Source: Silvimonas terrae
GTDB taxonomy: Bacteria; Pseudomonadota; Gammaproteobacteria; Burkholderiales; Chitinibacteraceae
DNA length: 64,000 bases
Reading direction: 5' to 3'
Assembly: GCF_014202765.1 (NCBI RefSeq)
Contig: NZ_JACHHN010000003.1
Coordinates: 535,771 to 599,770, forward strand
The first letter of the stretch is position 1. Each line of letters starts with the position of its first letter. A program made the translations under genes and the position numbers. Shown here piece after piece: positions 27,372 to 36,942 of this stretch. The notes below the pieces were generated by a model. It worked only from the letters and a program-made list of their open reading frames with translations, did not search any database and was not told where the DNA came from.

Positions 27372-29876
27372 TTACCCCGCGCCCCCGCCAAACAAATCCC
27401 CCCCAGGCAACACCGGCTGCCGCCGCGGCAAGGTAAAGCGGAACACCGCCCCGCTACCCTCACGGTTGGCCGCGCTGATCTGTCCGCCATGGGCTTCAAC
27501 AATCTCCCGACAGATCGCCAGCCCCAGACCAGAACTGCCTGGCGGATTCAGGCCGCTACCTTGCACAAATTTTTCAAAAATCCGCTCCAGGTCTTCCGAG
27601 GCAATCGGCGGGCCATCGTTTTCTACGGTCACCACCAGCATGGGTTCTTCATGCCAGACCGTGATCGTGATCACGCCCGCATCCGGGCTGAAGCGAATGG
27701 CGTTGGAGATCAGATTACGCAGCACCTGCGCCACGCGCGTGGCGTCGCAATCCAGTTCATCATCGCTGACAATCTGGCGCGCCAGCGTCACCTGTTTGCG
27801 GGTAGCCAGCGCCTCCAGTTCAGAGGCCACGCCATCCACAATCCGGCCCAGGCGGTGTTGGGCCAGGTGGTAATCCATCTTGCCGGATTCCAGCTTGGCG
27901 ATATCCAGCAAGTCATTGACCATGCCCAGCAAACGCTCGCCCGACATGATGATGTTCTCGAAATAACGCTTGAGCTTGTCCGGCCGCGCGCTCTCCACCT
28001 TGTCCAGCCCGATGCGGGCAAAGGAGAGGATGGCGTGCATGGGCGTACGCAGCTCGTGCGAGATATTGGAAACAAATTGCGTTTTGGCGCGGTTGGCATC
28101 GTTGGCGCGATCGCGCGCACCACGCAGGTCAGCGGTCTGCGCGGCGACAATGTCCTGTAAATGATCGCGTGCGTCTCTGAGTTCACCCTCAGTCAGCTTG
28201 AGCGCCGTGATATCCCGCACCAGCCACAGTACCTGCGGGCCTTCTGTGTCTTGCGGTGGCAAAGGCAAGATCAGCGCTTCAAACCAGCGCACGCCTTCCG
28301 TGAGTTCTGCGTCGTATACCATGCGCTGCGCCAGACCGGATTGCACGGCGATATCCAGCGCCATGCGGCCGCCGTCAACCACCGAAGGCGGCATGGTATG
28401 AAAAATGGAGTGTCCGGTCGGGTTACCTTCAAACAGGCGCGAGGTATTGCCAAAGGCATCGCACACCCGGCTATCTGCCGCCACGACAAACACCGGGTCG
28501 GGCAGGATTTGCGACAAGGCCGCCAACCGGGCGGCATTGATCCGGGCGGTTTCCGCCTCGCGCGCGAGTTCTCCGGCGGCTTGCACCAGTTGCCGATCCC
28601 GCTCGCCCACGCGCCGCGCCATCAATTCAAAACCATGCGCCAGCCGGCCCAGTTCATCCGGGCGGTGGGCGCTTGCCAGCAGAACATCGTAATTGCCATC
28701 GCCCACACGGGCCTCGGCCTCGACCAGTTCATGCAGTGGTTCGGACACCAGCTTTTTAAGTACGCTCCACAAGATCAGCAGTTCCAGCAGCAGCGAGATT
28801 GCCCCCAGAATCAGCACGTAGCGGGCACTGGCGCGGGCTACGGCGGCAATGTGCGAACTGGGATAGACCACAATCAGGCGCCAGTCTGGCCCGTGAATGC
28901 GCCCGACCCCCAGGTGAAAGGCTTCGTCAGGTGTTTCGACCACGTCCGCCATATCGCCCACTTTGAGCGCGGTATGCACAATGGTTTCCAGTTGCGCATC
29001 ATGCAGATGGGAGACATCCAGATTGCCGCCCGCCAGCTGGATTTCGCGGCTCAGGCGCGGGTGGGCAATCAGTTGGCCGTCGGCCCGCACAATCAGGTTG
29101 TAGGTACCGGTCAGGTGATCGTTGGCAGTGCGTCGCACCAGGTCGTCAATCACGATATCCTGGCCGGCGGTGGCCACCCAGCGCCCGTTCAGATCGGCCG
29201 GCGTCACGTGCGACACCATCCATTTGCGGGCGCCGTCGTCAAAGTACACGGTGGTCCAGAAGGGAGCGCGCAGCGGATTGCTTTGCGGCGTGGAACGCCA
29301 CACGGTTTCGTATTCGTAGATATTGGTTTTGGGGGTGGCGGACAGGCTCCAGTCTACAAATGGCGCGTAATTCAGCGACATTTGTTCGGGCATGTTCATA
29401 AAACTGTCCAGAAACCGGTTGGTCGTCAGCGGCCCCCAGGCCGTCAACAAATCCCAGCCGACCACAATACGGCGTTTGAAATCAGGCGTCAGCGGCACAT
29501 CGTTGCGGATGAACACGGTGGCCTTGTGCCGGTAATCGCTGACTTCTGGCCGCATGCGGATCACGCCATCTTTGCCTGGCGCAAACAGGGCATCAAAGCG
29601 GGCGCTGTAGTCCTCATCGCCGGCTTGTTTGAGCCGGCGCACCATTTCGTCAGCCAGCATGCGGGTCTGGGTTTCCGCCAGCAGAAAATGTTCGCTTTCG
29701 CCATCTGCGCGCGCCTGCACGTAGTTGCGCAGGCCCTCGTCGATGGTTTCTTCCAGGCTGTGATAGAAATGCCAGTAGGCCGCCAGCGTGATCAGCACGA
29801 TGACGGCGGCAATGCGCAGCCCCATTCTGGTGAGGGCGCGGCGGGCAAGCGATGTGCGAACCGGCTGCTGCGGCAT
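27372..29876 (-). CDS. Membrane-bound PAS sensor histidine kinase (orphan)
   Basis: This 834-aa kinase has an N-terminal membrane helix (IAAVIVLITLAAYWHFY), a large periplasmic sensor of about 320 residues (Cache-like), a second helix (YVLILGAISLLLELLILWSVL), a HAMP-like linker, a PAS-type region (ILPDPVFVVAADSRVC), and a HisKA-HATPase core. The phosphorylated His607 is in SHELRTPMHAIL; the N box is LRNLISNAIRFSP and the G boxes are VENDGPPI and SSGLGLAI. There is no receiver domain and no response-regulator gene nearby. Signal and target are unknown. Confidence 0.9.
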   Translation of the reverse strand: MPQQPVRTSLARRALTRMGLRIAAVIVLITLAAYWHFYHSLEETIDEGLRNYVQARADGESEHFLLAETQTRMLADEMVRRLKQAGDEDYSARFDALFAPGKDGVIRMRPEVSDYRHKATVFIRNDVPLTPDFKRRIVVGWDLLTAWGPLTTNRFLDSFMNMPEQMSLNYAPFVDWSLSATPKTNIYEYETVWRSTPQSNPLRAPFWTTVYFDDGARKWMVSHVTPADLNGRWVATAGQDIVIDDLVRRTANDHLTGTYNLIVRADGQLIAHPRLSREIQLAGGNLDVSHLHDAQLETIVHTALKVGDMADVVETPDEAFHLGVGRIHGPDWRLIVVYPSSHIAAVARASARYVLILGAISLLLELLILWSVLKKLVSEPLHELVEAEARVGDGNYDVLLASAHRPDELGRLAHGFELMARRVGERDRQLVQAAGELAREAETARINAARLAALSQILPDPVFVVAADSRVCDAFGNTSRLFEGNPTGHSIFHTMPPSVVDGGRMALDIAVQSGLAQRMVYDAELTEGVRWFEALILPLPPQDTEGPQVLWLVRDITALKLTEGELRDARDHLQDIVAAQTADLRGARDRANDANRAKTQFVSNISHELRTPMHAILSFARIGLDKVESARPDKLKRYFENIIMSGERLLGMVNDLLDIAKLESGKMDYHLAQHRLGRIVDGVASELEALATRKQVTLARQIVSDDELDCDATRVAQVLRNLISNAIRFSPDAGVITITVWHEEPMLVVTVENDGPPIASEDLERIFEKFVQGSGLNPPGSSGLGLAICREIVEAHGGQISAANREGSGAVFRFTLPRRQPVLPGGDLFGGGAG

Positions 29877-30070
29877 GTTGTCCTGCGTGAAACCGGCCTG
29901 CGAGGGCGGATTGTTTTTGATTTGGCGTAACGGGTGCTTGTGCTGGCAGATTATGCCCGCGTCATTAGCCGACGCAAGGACATCCCCCCGGTTTAGCCAG
30001 GCGTGTTATTTCAATCTACGTCATTTTCCACATTTAGCCGGCCTGACTGGTCTGACAACTGCCAATCCCG

Positions 30071-31474
30071 TCAGTGTCCGGCCACGCGGGCGATGTTGAA
30101 CAAGGCCAGGGCGGCTTCACGCTGTACCGCGTGATCCACCAACGGTGCAGGGTAGTTACCGGCTGACACGCCCGCGCGCGCTTGCCACGGGGCGTGAATA
30201 TCCTTGTCACTGAGCGCCGCCAGTTCCGGGCAATAGCGGCGGATAAAGCGCCCTTGCGGATCAAATTTTTGCGACTGGGTTACCGGGTTGAAGATGCGGA
30301 AATACGGCTGGGCATCGCAACCCGTGCTGGCGGCCCATTGCCAGCCGCCGTTATTGGCGGCCAGATCAAAATCGATAAGTTTTTCCGCAAAATAGCGCTC
30401 ACCCCAGCGCCAGTCGATCAACAGGTCTTTCACCAGAAAACTGGCGGCGATCATGCGCAGGCGGTTATGCATATAACCAGTCTGGTTAAGCTGGCGCATG
30501 GCGGCATCAACAATCGGGTAGCCGGTACGGCCTTCACACCAGGCGGCAAACCAGTCCGGCTTGTTCGGAAACGGCAAGGCATCGTATTCCGCTTTAAACG
30601 CATGCGACACCACCTCTGGCCGGTGCCAGAGGATCTGCTGATAGAACTCTCTCCAGATCAGCTCGGACAACCAGGTTTGGGCGCCGATACCCCCTTGGGC
30701 GTGAGCAAACGCGGCCAGTTCACGAATCGACACCGTGCCAAAGCGCAGATGCACGGATAGATAAGATGGCCCTTTCACGCCGGGAAAATCCCGGGTTTCG
30801 TGGTAGCGGTTGATGCGCTGGCGAAAATCCTCCACCAGGAATTCACCGCCGGTCATGCCCGGTGTAATCGGCAACCCTGCCAGCGTATCTTCAGCAAAGC
30901 CCAGTTGGGTTAGCGTGGGCACGGTTTGGGGTGGCAGCCGTGCCAGACTGCCGATATAGCGCTGCACCGGGTAGGCGCGTAAATAAAAAGCATCCAGCTT
31001 TGCCAGCCAGGCACGCTTGTAAGGCGTGAACACGCTGAACATGCCGCGCGCCTGGGTCAGGATTTCATCACGCTCAAAAATCACCTGATCCTTGAACGTG
31101 GCAAAACTGACGCCAGCTTGTTCCAGTGCGCCTCTGACCATTTCATCACGCGCCACGGCGGCGGGTTCGTAGTCGTGATTGGTATAGACCGCGTCGACGC
31201 CGAACTCCCGCGCCAGTTGCACGATGGCCGTCGGCGCGCTGGCGTGCCGCACCACCAGCTCACCGCCGGCCTGGCGCAAGGCCAGTTGCAGTTCCAGAAT
31301 GCTGCCGTGAATGAAGGCCACGCGCCGGTCTTGCGCGGGTAAATCATCAAGAATGTCCCGGTCGAAAATGAACACGGGCACCACTTCACGTGAATCTTTC
31401 AGGGCGTGGTACAGCGCGGCCTGGTCAAACAGGCGCAGGTCGCGGCGAAACCAGATGAGCGTCCGTTGAACCAT
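30071..31474 (-). CDS. phrB: Deoxyribodipyrimidine photolyase (DNA photolyase)
   Basis: This 467-aa flavoprotein uses light to split cyclobutane pyrimidine dimers. The N-terminal alpha/beta antenna domain starts QRTLIWFRRDLRLFDQAALY; the FAD-binding region contains GPSYLSVHLRFGTVSIREL, ELIWREFYQQILWHRPEV and the signature TGYPIVDAAMRQL followed by GYMHNRLRM. The C-terminal ANNGGWQWAASTGCDAQPYF is classic CPD-photolyase class I. The start at 31474 is used; a longer frame would run antisense over yqgE. It is single, head to head with yqgE. Confidence 0.95.
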   Translation of the reverse strand: MVQRTLIWFRRDLRLFDQAALYHALKDSREVVPVFIFDRDILDDLPAQDRRVAFIHGSILELQLALRQAGGELVVRHASAPTAIVQLAREFGVDAVYTNHDYEPAAVARDEMVRGALEQAGVSFATFKDQVIFERDEILTQARGMFSVFTPYKRAWLAKLDAFYLRAYPVQRYIGSLARLPPQTVPTLTQLGFAEDTLAGLPITPGMTGGEFLVEDFRQRINRYHETRDFPGVKGPSYLSVHLRFGTVSIRELAAFAHAQGGIGAQTWLSELIWREFYQQILWHRPEVVSHAFKAEYDALPFPNKPDWFAAWCEGRTGYPIVDAAMRQLNQTGYMHNRLRMIAASFLVKDLLIDWRWGERYFAEKLIDFDLAANNGGWQWAASTGCDAQPYFRIFNPVTQSQKFDPQGRFIRRYCPELAALSDKDIHAPWQARAGVSAGNYPAPLVDHAVQREAALALFNIARVAGH

Positions 31475-31609
31475 CAGGATTTTCCGGGGACGAATGCAGG
31501 CTATTGTACGAGAGGCACAGCGCTTTAATACACCGTCATGAACATCGTCTTGAAATAAGCACGGGGCGCAAGCGAAGTGATTCGCCCGCTTTGTGCGATA
31601 ATTGGAAGC

Positions 31610-32167
31610 ATGAACATGAATCTCACGCGCCATTTCCTGATTGCCATGCCCAATCTGGTTGATCCGGTTTTTGAACGCACGCTGGCCTACATCTGCGACC
31701 ACAACGAACGTGGCGCCATGGGCGTGATCGTGAACCGACCGCTGGGCATGCCGTTGTCTGCCTTGTTTGAACAGATTGACGTCGAACTGCATCGTCCGGA
31801 TGTGATCGAACTGCCGGTTTATTTTGGCGGCCCGGTCCAGACCGACCGTGGTTTTGTGCTGCACCAGCCCCTGGGCGAGTGGCAGTCCACCCTCACGGTA
31901 TCTGACGAAATCGGTCTGACCACGTCCAAAGACATTTTGCTGGCTGTCGGTGAAGGCGCCGGGCCGGAACAATTATTTGTCACTCTGGGCTATGCCGGGT
32001 GGGAAGCCGGCCAACTGGAAAACGAAATCAGTCAGAACGCCTGGATTTCTGTCCAGGCCGACCCCAAGATCATTTTTGATCTGCCGCCAGAAGAGCGCTA
32101 TGAAGCCGCGCTGGCGCTGATGGGCATCGACATGGCCATGCTGAGCAAAGAAGCCGGCCATGCCTGA
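31610..32167 (+). CDS. yqgE: UPF0301 protein YqgE (AlgH family)
   Basis: This 185-aa cytoplasmic protein belongs to the YqgE/AlgH family of unknown biochemical function. The opening [20 protein letters not shown], then [12 protein letters not shown] and [15 protein letters not shown] are the family signature. A second ATG six bases later is possible. In many proteobacteria it is followed by ruvX, as here (21 bp). Confidence 0.94.
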   Translation: MNMNLTRHFLIAMPNLVDPVFERTLAYICDHNERGAMGVIVNRPLGMPLSALFEQIDVELHRPDVIELPVYFGGPVQTDRGFVLHQPLGEWQSTLTVSDEIGLTTSKDILLAVGEGAGPEQLFVTLGYAGWEAGQLENEISQNAWISVQADPKIIFDLPPEERYEAALALMGIDMAMLSKEAGHA

Positions 32168-32188
32168 TCAGCGCACCATGGTGCAGCC

Positions 32189-32638
32189 GTGACGAGTGCG
32201 TTGGCGTTTGACTTTGGCGAGGCCCGCATCGGCGTCGCCACAGGCTCGTCCGAGTTGGGCATTCCCCACCCGGTCTGCACCATTGCGGCGGTGGATAACG
32301 ACACCCGCTTTGCCCGCATTGCCGCCGTCATCAAAGAATGGCAGCCAGACGTGCTGGTCGTCGGCATGCCGCTCTCGCTGGATGGCGAGCCGCACAAGGT
32401 CAGTTTTCTGGCCCGCAAATTCGGCCAGCGCCTCTATGGCCGGTTCAATCTGCCGGTGGTGTATGTTGATGAACGCTTCAGTTCCGCCGCTGCCAGTCAA
32501 GCTTTGAACGAAACCGGCGTAAAAGGCCGCAAGCAAAAAACCGCGCTCGATCAGGTGGCCGCCATGCAAATCCTGCAAGGCTGGTTTGATGGCGCCATCA
32601 TTGAGCCGCCGGCCGATCCGCCCGGCCAGCCAGACTGA
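32189..32638 (+). CDS. ruvX: Holliday-junction resolvase-like / pre-16S rRNA nuclease YqgF (RuvX)
   Basis: This 149-aa RNase H-fold nuclease is needed for 5' maturation of 16S rRNA in E. coli. The catalytic acidic residues are visible in [20 protein letters not shown] and ALDQVAAM. The start is GTG at 32189, followed by a normal N-terminus ([10 protein letters not shown]). The tail is short. It is between yqgE and pyrB; the 31-bp distance to pyrB shows there is no pyrR gene. Confidence 0.94.
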   Translation: MTSALAFDFGEARIGVATGSSELGIPHPVCTIAAVDNDTRFARIAAVIKEWQPDVLVVGMPLSLDGEPHKVSFLARKFGQRLYGRFNLPVVYVDERFSSAAASQALNETGVKGRKQKTALDQVAAMQILQGWFDGAIIEPPADPPGQPD

Positions 32639-32669
32639 CCCCGAATACCTCTGCCAGGACCCACCGCGC

Positions 32670-33632
32670 ATGCACAATCCGCAACTGAACAAAAACAAAG
32701 CGCTGATCCACCTGTTGACCACTGAAGGTCTGCCCCGCCCCATCCTGACGCAGATTCTGGATCGCGCAGCCATCTACGTGGCGGAAATGGAAGCCGGCCA
32801 CAAAAAGTTTCCGGTACTGACCGGCAAGTCGGTGTTCAACCTGTTTTTCGAGAATTCCACCCGCACCCGCACCACCTTCGAGATTGCGGCCAAGCGGCTG
32901 TCAGCGGATGTGATCAACCTGAATATCAACGCGTCCTCCACCGCCAAGGGTGAAACGCTGCTCGATACCATCCATAACCTGGAAGCCATGGGTGCGGACA
33001 TGTTCGTGGTGCGCCATGCGCAATCGGGCGCGGCACATCTGATTGCGGAGCACGTCAAGCCAGGTATCGCCGTCGTCAACGCGGGCGACGGGCGCCACGC
33101 GCACCCAACGCAGGCGCTGCTGGACATGTACACCATCCGCCACTTCAAGGGCGATTTCACGGGGTTGACCGTCGCCATTGTCGGCGACGTGCTGCATTCT
33201 CGCGTGGCGCGCTCGCAGATTCACGCGCTCTCTACTCTGGGCTGCCCGGAAATCCGCGTGATCGCCCCCAAGACGCTGTTGCCGGTCGGCGTGGAACAAC
33301 TGGGTGTACATGTCTATCACGACATGGCCGAAGGGCTGAAAGGTGTGGATGTGGTCGCCATGCTGCGCCTGCAAAATGAGCGCATGGCCGGGGCCTATCT
33401 GCCGTCCACCCAGGAATTCTTCAAGTACTACGGTCTGACCCCGGAGAAGCTGGCACTGGCCAAGCCCGACGCCATTGTCATGCACCCGGGCCCGATGAAT
33501 CGGGGCGTCGAGATTGACTCTGCGGTGGCAGACGGCAATCAAGCCGTGATCTTGCCGCAAGTGACATTTGGCATTGCCGTGCGCATGGCGGTGATGGCGC
33601 TGGTGGCAGAAAACCAGGCATTGAACGGCTAA
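32670..33632 (+). CDS. pyrB: Aspartate carbamoyltransferase, catalytic chain
   Basis: This 320-aa enzyme condenses carbamoyl phosphate and aspartate in pyrimidine synthesis. The carbamoyl-phosphate loop is [19 protein letters not shown], with the catalytic [11 protein letters not shown] and the aspartate-binding [14 protein letters not shown] start at 32670 ([13 protein letters not shown]); earlier in-frame starts overlap ruvX. There is no pyrI regulatory chain downstream; instead a dihydroorotase-like gene follows after 11 bp, as in the Pseudomonas pyrBC' type. Confidence 0.95.
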   Translation: MHNPQLNKNKALIHLLTTEGLPRPILTQILDRAAIYVAEMEAGHKKFPVLTGKSVFNLFFENSTRTRTTFEIAAKRLSADVINLNINASSTAKGETLLDTIHNLEAMGADMFVVRHAQSGAAHLIAEHVKPGIAVVNAGDGRHAHPTQALLDMYTIRHFKGDFTGLTVAIVGDVLHSRVARSQIHALSTLGCPEIRVIAPKTLLPVGVEQLGVHVYHDMAEGLKGVDVVAMLRLQNERMAGAYLPSTQEFFKYYGLTPEKLALAKPDAIVMHPGPMNRGVEIDSAVADGNQAVILPQVTFGIAVRMAVMALVAENQALNG

Positions 33633-33643
33633 GGATCACCACA

Positions 33644-34936
33644 ATGAAAAGAATCGCTATTCGCAATGGCCGCCTGATCGACCCGGCACATGGCACCGAT
33701 AAAGTCGGGGACCTTTTTCTGGACCACGGCAAGATTGTCGCCGTCGATACTGAGCCGGAAGGCTTCAAGATTGATCAGACCATCGATGCGACCGGCCTGA
33801 TCGTCATCCCGGGGCTGGTTGATCTGTCCGCCCGCCTGCGTGAGCCGGGTTTTGAATACAAAGCCACGCTGGCCTCGGAAATGAACGCGGCTGTTGCCGG
33901 CGGTGTGACCAGCATTGTCTGCCCGCCCGATACTGATCCGGCGCTGGATGAACCCGGCCTTGTAACCATGCTGCGCCAGCGCGCACGCCAGCTTGATCTG
34001 GCCCGCCTTTACCCCGTGGGCGCGCTGACCCGCGGCCTGAACGGTAAAGACCTGACCGAACTGGCTGAGTTGCGTGATGCCGGTTGCGTGGCGTTTTCCC
34101 AGGCCGAACATCCGATTACCGATCTGCAAGTCTTGTTCCGCGCCATGCAATACGCCGCCACGTTTGATATTCCGCTGCGTTTGCGCGCACAGGATGCCAC
34201 GCTGGCCGGTCACGGCGTGGCGCATGACGGTGAATATGCCGCGCGCCTTGGCCTGACCGGGATTCCGGTCATTGCCGAAACCGTCGCCATTGCCACCATT
34301 GTGGAGCTGATGCGCGCCACCGGCGCCCGCGTGCATTTGTGCCGGGTGTCCAGCGCGGCCGGCCTGGCCATGATCCGCACCGCCCGCCGTGAAGGTTTGT
34401 CGCTAACCTGCGATGTGTCGATCAACCATGTGCATCTGGCGGATATCGACATTGGCTTCTTTAACAGCCTGTTCCGCGTCACCCCGCCGCTGCGCAGTAT
34501 CCGTGACCGGGAAGCCATCCAGACTGCATTGGTCGATGGCACCGTGGATGCCATCTGCTCCGATCACAGCCCGGTGGATGACGACGCCAAGCTATTACCC
34601 TTTGCCGAAGCCGAACCCGGCGCGACCGGCATGGAATTGTTATTGCCACTGACACTGGCGTGGGCTGAGAAAGCGCATATCCCGCTGGCCATGGCGCTGA
34701 CCAAGATCACCAGCGCCCCGGCCAGCATGCTGGGCTTTACCGCAGGCTTGTCTGTGGGGAGTCGGGCTGACCTGGCGATCTTTGATCCCAAGGCCACCTG
34801 GCAGGTCACGCCGGAAGCACTCAAGAGCCAGGGCAAGAACACGCCATTTACCGGCTATGAGATGCGCGGCAAGGTGGTGTTTACGCTGGTGAAGGGTAAG
34901 CTGGTGTATACGGCAGTGCCGATGCTGGCGCATTGA
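33644..34936 (+). CDS. Non-catalytic dihydroorotase-like subunit (PyrC')
   Basis: This 430-aa amidohydrolase-fold protein is homologous to dihydroorotase, but the metal-binding HxH motif that follows GLVDL is replaced by Ser62-Ala-Arg64 (GLVDLSARLREPG). The later His ligands are also changed (CRVSSAAG; AICSDHSPVDDDAK). Such PyrC' proteins in Pseudomonas are inactive and hold the PyrB trimers in a dodecamer. The start follows AAGGA. The 11-bp spacing to pyrB supports a complex. An active pyrC must be elsewhere. Confidence 0.9.
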   Translation: MKRIAIRNGRLIDPAHGTDKVGDLFLDHGKIVAVDTEPEGFKIDQTIDATGLIVIPGLVDLSARLREPGFEYKATLASEMNAAVAGGVTSIVCPPDTDPALDEPGLVTMLRQRARQLDLARLYPVGALTRGLNGKDLTELAELRDAGCVAFSQAEHPITDLQVLFRAMQYAATFDIPLRLRAQDATLAGHGVAHDGEYAARLGLTGIPVIAETVAIATIVELMRATGARVHLCRVSSAAGLAMIRTARREGLSLTCDVSINHVHLADIDIGFFNSLFRVTPPLRSIRDREAIQTALVDGTVDAICSDHSPVDDDAKLLPFAEAEPGATGMELLLPLTLAWAEKAHIPLAMALTKITSAPASMLGFTAGLSVGSRADLAIFDPKATWQVTPEALKSQGKNTPFTGYEMRGKVVFTLVKGKLVYTAVPMLAH

Positions 34937-34973
34937 ACTGGTGAAATGGGGGGACACCTCCCGCACACTGATT

Positions 34974-35372
34974 CGTCATTCCCGCGAAAGCGGGAATCCA
35001 GTTGCAATGTTTGCATAAACTTTGAACTCACCCTTTCATTGGTACCCGACTCCCGGAAGGGCCTGGCTGCAACGCGAAATCCAGTGACGCAGCTGGATTT
35101 CCGCTTTCGCGGGAATGAATCCACGCATCGCAATGGTGGATTGTCGCTGCCGCGCCGAATCCACCCTAGGTCCCGCAACAAAATCAGCCAGTACGCCGCC
35201 CGCGATCTGGGGCAAACACCCCGCCGTCGCTCGTAGCCCGGATGAAGCAAAGCGAGAATCCGGGGTTGCGCCGCAAGCAATATCGCTGTCTTGCCGTCTC
35301 AAACCCTGGCCTACAATAACAATCCGGCACATATCGCCCCCGGATTCCCGGCCTTCGGCCTCCACGGGCTAC
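34974..35372. repeat. Cluster of five short palindromic repeat units
   Basis: This gene-free stretch downstream of pyrC' contains unit C (core TTCCCGCGAAAGCGGGAATC) at 34974-35002 and an inverted copy at 35090-35117, an inverted unit B (GGTGGATT ... AATCCACC) at 35135-35168, a unit A at 35233-35265 and an inverted unit A at 35336-35372. Only the terminator at 35430 follows. I see no gene in 34937-35481. Confidence 0.8.
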
Positions 35373-35429
35373 AAGCGACGACTAGCCACAAAGATCGCTT
35401 GTGGCACTGGTAATCCACTTCCATAAAAT

Positions 35430-35461
35430 AAAAAACGCCGGTTCAACACCGGCGTTTTTTT
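35430..35461. terminator. Bidirectional intrinsic terminator
   Basis: AAAAAACGCCGGT and ACCGGCGTTTTTT form a long hairpin with a 5-base loop. It ends the yqgE-pyrC' side on the plus strand and gatB on the minus strand. Confidence 0.9.
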
Positions 35462-35481
35462 ACCCGCAAAGCAAAACCAGC

Positions 35482-36909
35482 TTATGCCAGTTTCTGCTTC
35501 AGCAACTCCGTCAACACCCCCGGGTTACCCTTGCCCTTGCTGGCCTTCATACACTGACCTACCAGCGCATTCAGCGCCTTTTCCTTGCCGGCCTTGTACT
35601 CTTCAACCGACTTGGCGTTGTTGGCAATCACCTCATCCACAATGGCTTCCAGCGCGCCGGTGTCGGTCTCTTGCTTGAGACCTTCACGCTCGATGATGGC
35701 GTCGGCGGCATCGCCAGACTCCCACATCTTTTTGAGCACGTCTTTGGCGGTTTTATTGTTGATGGTGTTGTCTGATACGCGACGGATCAAACCGGCCAGC
35801 GCCGCTGCCGATACCGGGCTTTGGGCGATGTCTTTTTCTTCGCGGTTCAGCGTCGCGCTGATATCACCCATGATCCAGTTGGAAGCCAGCTTGGCATCTG
35901 CGCCAGCGGCAACGGTCGCTTCGTAGAACGCAGCCATATCCTTGCTGGCGGTCAGCGTGCCAGCGTCATACGCCGGAATGCCGTACTGCGACTCAAACCG
36001 CGCACGCATGGCGGCCGGCAGTTCCGGCAATTCGGCCTGCACGCGGCTGATCCAGTCCTCAGAGATCACCAGCGGCGGCAGATCCGGATCGGGGAAGTAA
36101 CGGTAATCATGCGCGTCTTCCTTGGTGCGCATCATGCGGGTCTCGCCGGTATCCGGGTCGAACAGCACGGTGGCTTGCTGGATTTTGCCGCCGTCTTCAA
36201 TGGTTTCAATCTGCCATTGCACTTCGGCTTTCACGGCTTGTTCAATGAACTTGAAGCTGTTCAGGTTCTTGATTTCACGGCGCGTGCCAAACTCTTGCTG
36301 ACCTTCCGGACGCACGGACACGTTGACGTCGCAACGGAAGCTGCCTTCCTGCATATTGCCGTCGCAAATGCCGATCCAGGTCACCAGGCTGTACAGCGCC
36401 TTGGCGTAGGCCACAGCCTCGGCGGCGGAGCGCATTTCCGGCTCAGAAACAATTTCCAGCAGCGGCGTGCCGGCACGGTTCAAATCGATACCGCTCTGGC
36501 CATGGAAGTCTTCATGCACAGACTTGCCGGCATCTTCTTCCAGGTGGGCACGGGTCAGATTGATGGTCTTCTCAACCCCATCGACATTGATGGTGATCGC
36601 CCCACCCTCCACCACCGGCAGCTCAAACTGGCTGATCTGGTAGCCCTTGGGCAAATCAGGATAAAAGTAGTTTTTACGCGCGAACACTGAGCGGCGGTTG
36701 ACCTTGGCGCCAATGGCCAGACCAAACTGGATGGCTTTTTCTACCGCGGCCTTGTTCATGACCGGCAGCGCGCCCGGCAGGGCGATATCCACCTCGGCGG
36801 TGTGCGTGTTCGGCGCAGCGCCAAACGCCGTGCTGGCCGGGGAGAAAATTTTGGATTGCGTCGTGAGCTGGGTATGTACTTCCAGCCCGATTACCACTTC
36901 CCATTTCAT
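35482..36909 (-). CDS. gatB: Aspartyl/glutamyl-tRNA amidotransferase subunit B
   Basis: This 475-aa subunit phosphorylates and amidates the misacylated tRNA side chain in the GatCAB complex. The start [20 protein letters not shown] and [28 protein letters not shown] are the family signature, with a helical domain and a YqeY-like tail ([16 protein letters not shown] region, ending [14 protein letters not shown]). It is the last gene of the gat block, 33 bp after a GNAT gene. Confidence 0.96.
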   Translation of the reverse strand: MKWEVVIGLEVHTQLTTQSKIFSPASTAFGAAPNTHTAEVDIALPGALPVMNKAAVEKAIQFGLAIGAKVNRRSVFARKNYFYPDLPKGYQISQFELPVVEGGAITINVDGVEKTINLTRAHLEEDAGKSVHEDFHGQSGIDLNRAGTPLLEIVSEPEMRSAAEAVAYAKALYSLVTWIGICDGNMQEGSFRCDVNVSVRPEGQQEFGTRREIKNLNSFKFIEQAVKAEVQWQIETIEDGGKIQQATVLFDPDTGETRMMRTKEDAHDYRYFPDPDLPPLVISEDWISRVQAELPELPAAMRARFESQYGIPAYDAGTLTASKDMAAFYEATVAAGADAKLASNWIMGDISATLNREEKDIAQSPVSAAALAGLIRRVSDNTINNKTAKDVLKKMWESGDAADAIIEREGLKQETDTGALEAIVDEVIANNAKSVEEYKAGKEKALNALVGQCMKASKGKGNPGVLTELLKQKLA

Positions 36910-36942
36910 GGTCAGTCTCTCTTGTTCATCCGGTTAGAACCA

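Noticed and set aside
28161..29930. A 589-codon frame on the plus strand opposite the sensor kinase gene
   Set aside because: It mirrors the kinase coding frame, has a skewed His/Arg/Gln-rich composition and no recognisable domain or RBS.
31475..31972. N-terminal extension of the photolyase to 31972
   Set aside because: The extra 166 residues run antisense through the conserved yqgE gene and do not resemble photolyase; the ATG at 31474 gives the canonical start.
34937..35481. A tRNA or small RNA gene in the pyrC'-gatB gap
   Set aside because: I found no cloverleaf with a TTCGA-type T loop or CCA end; the visible stems belong to the short palindromic repeats and the terminator.
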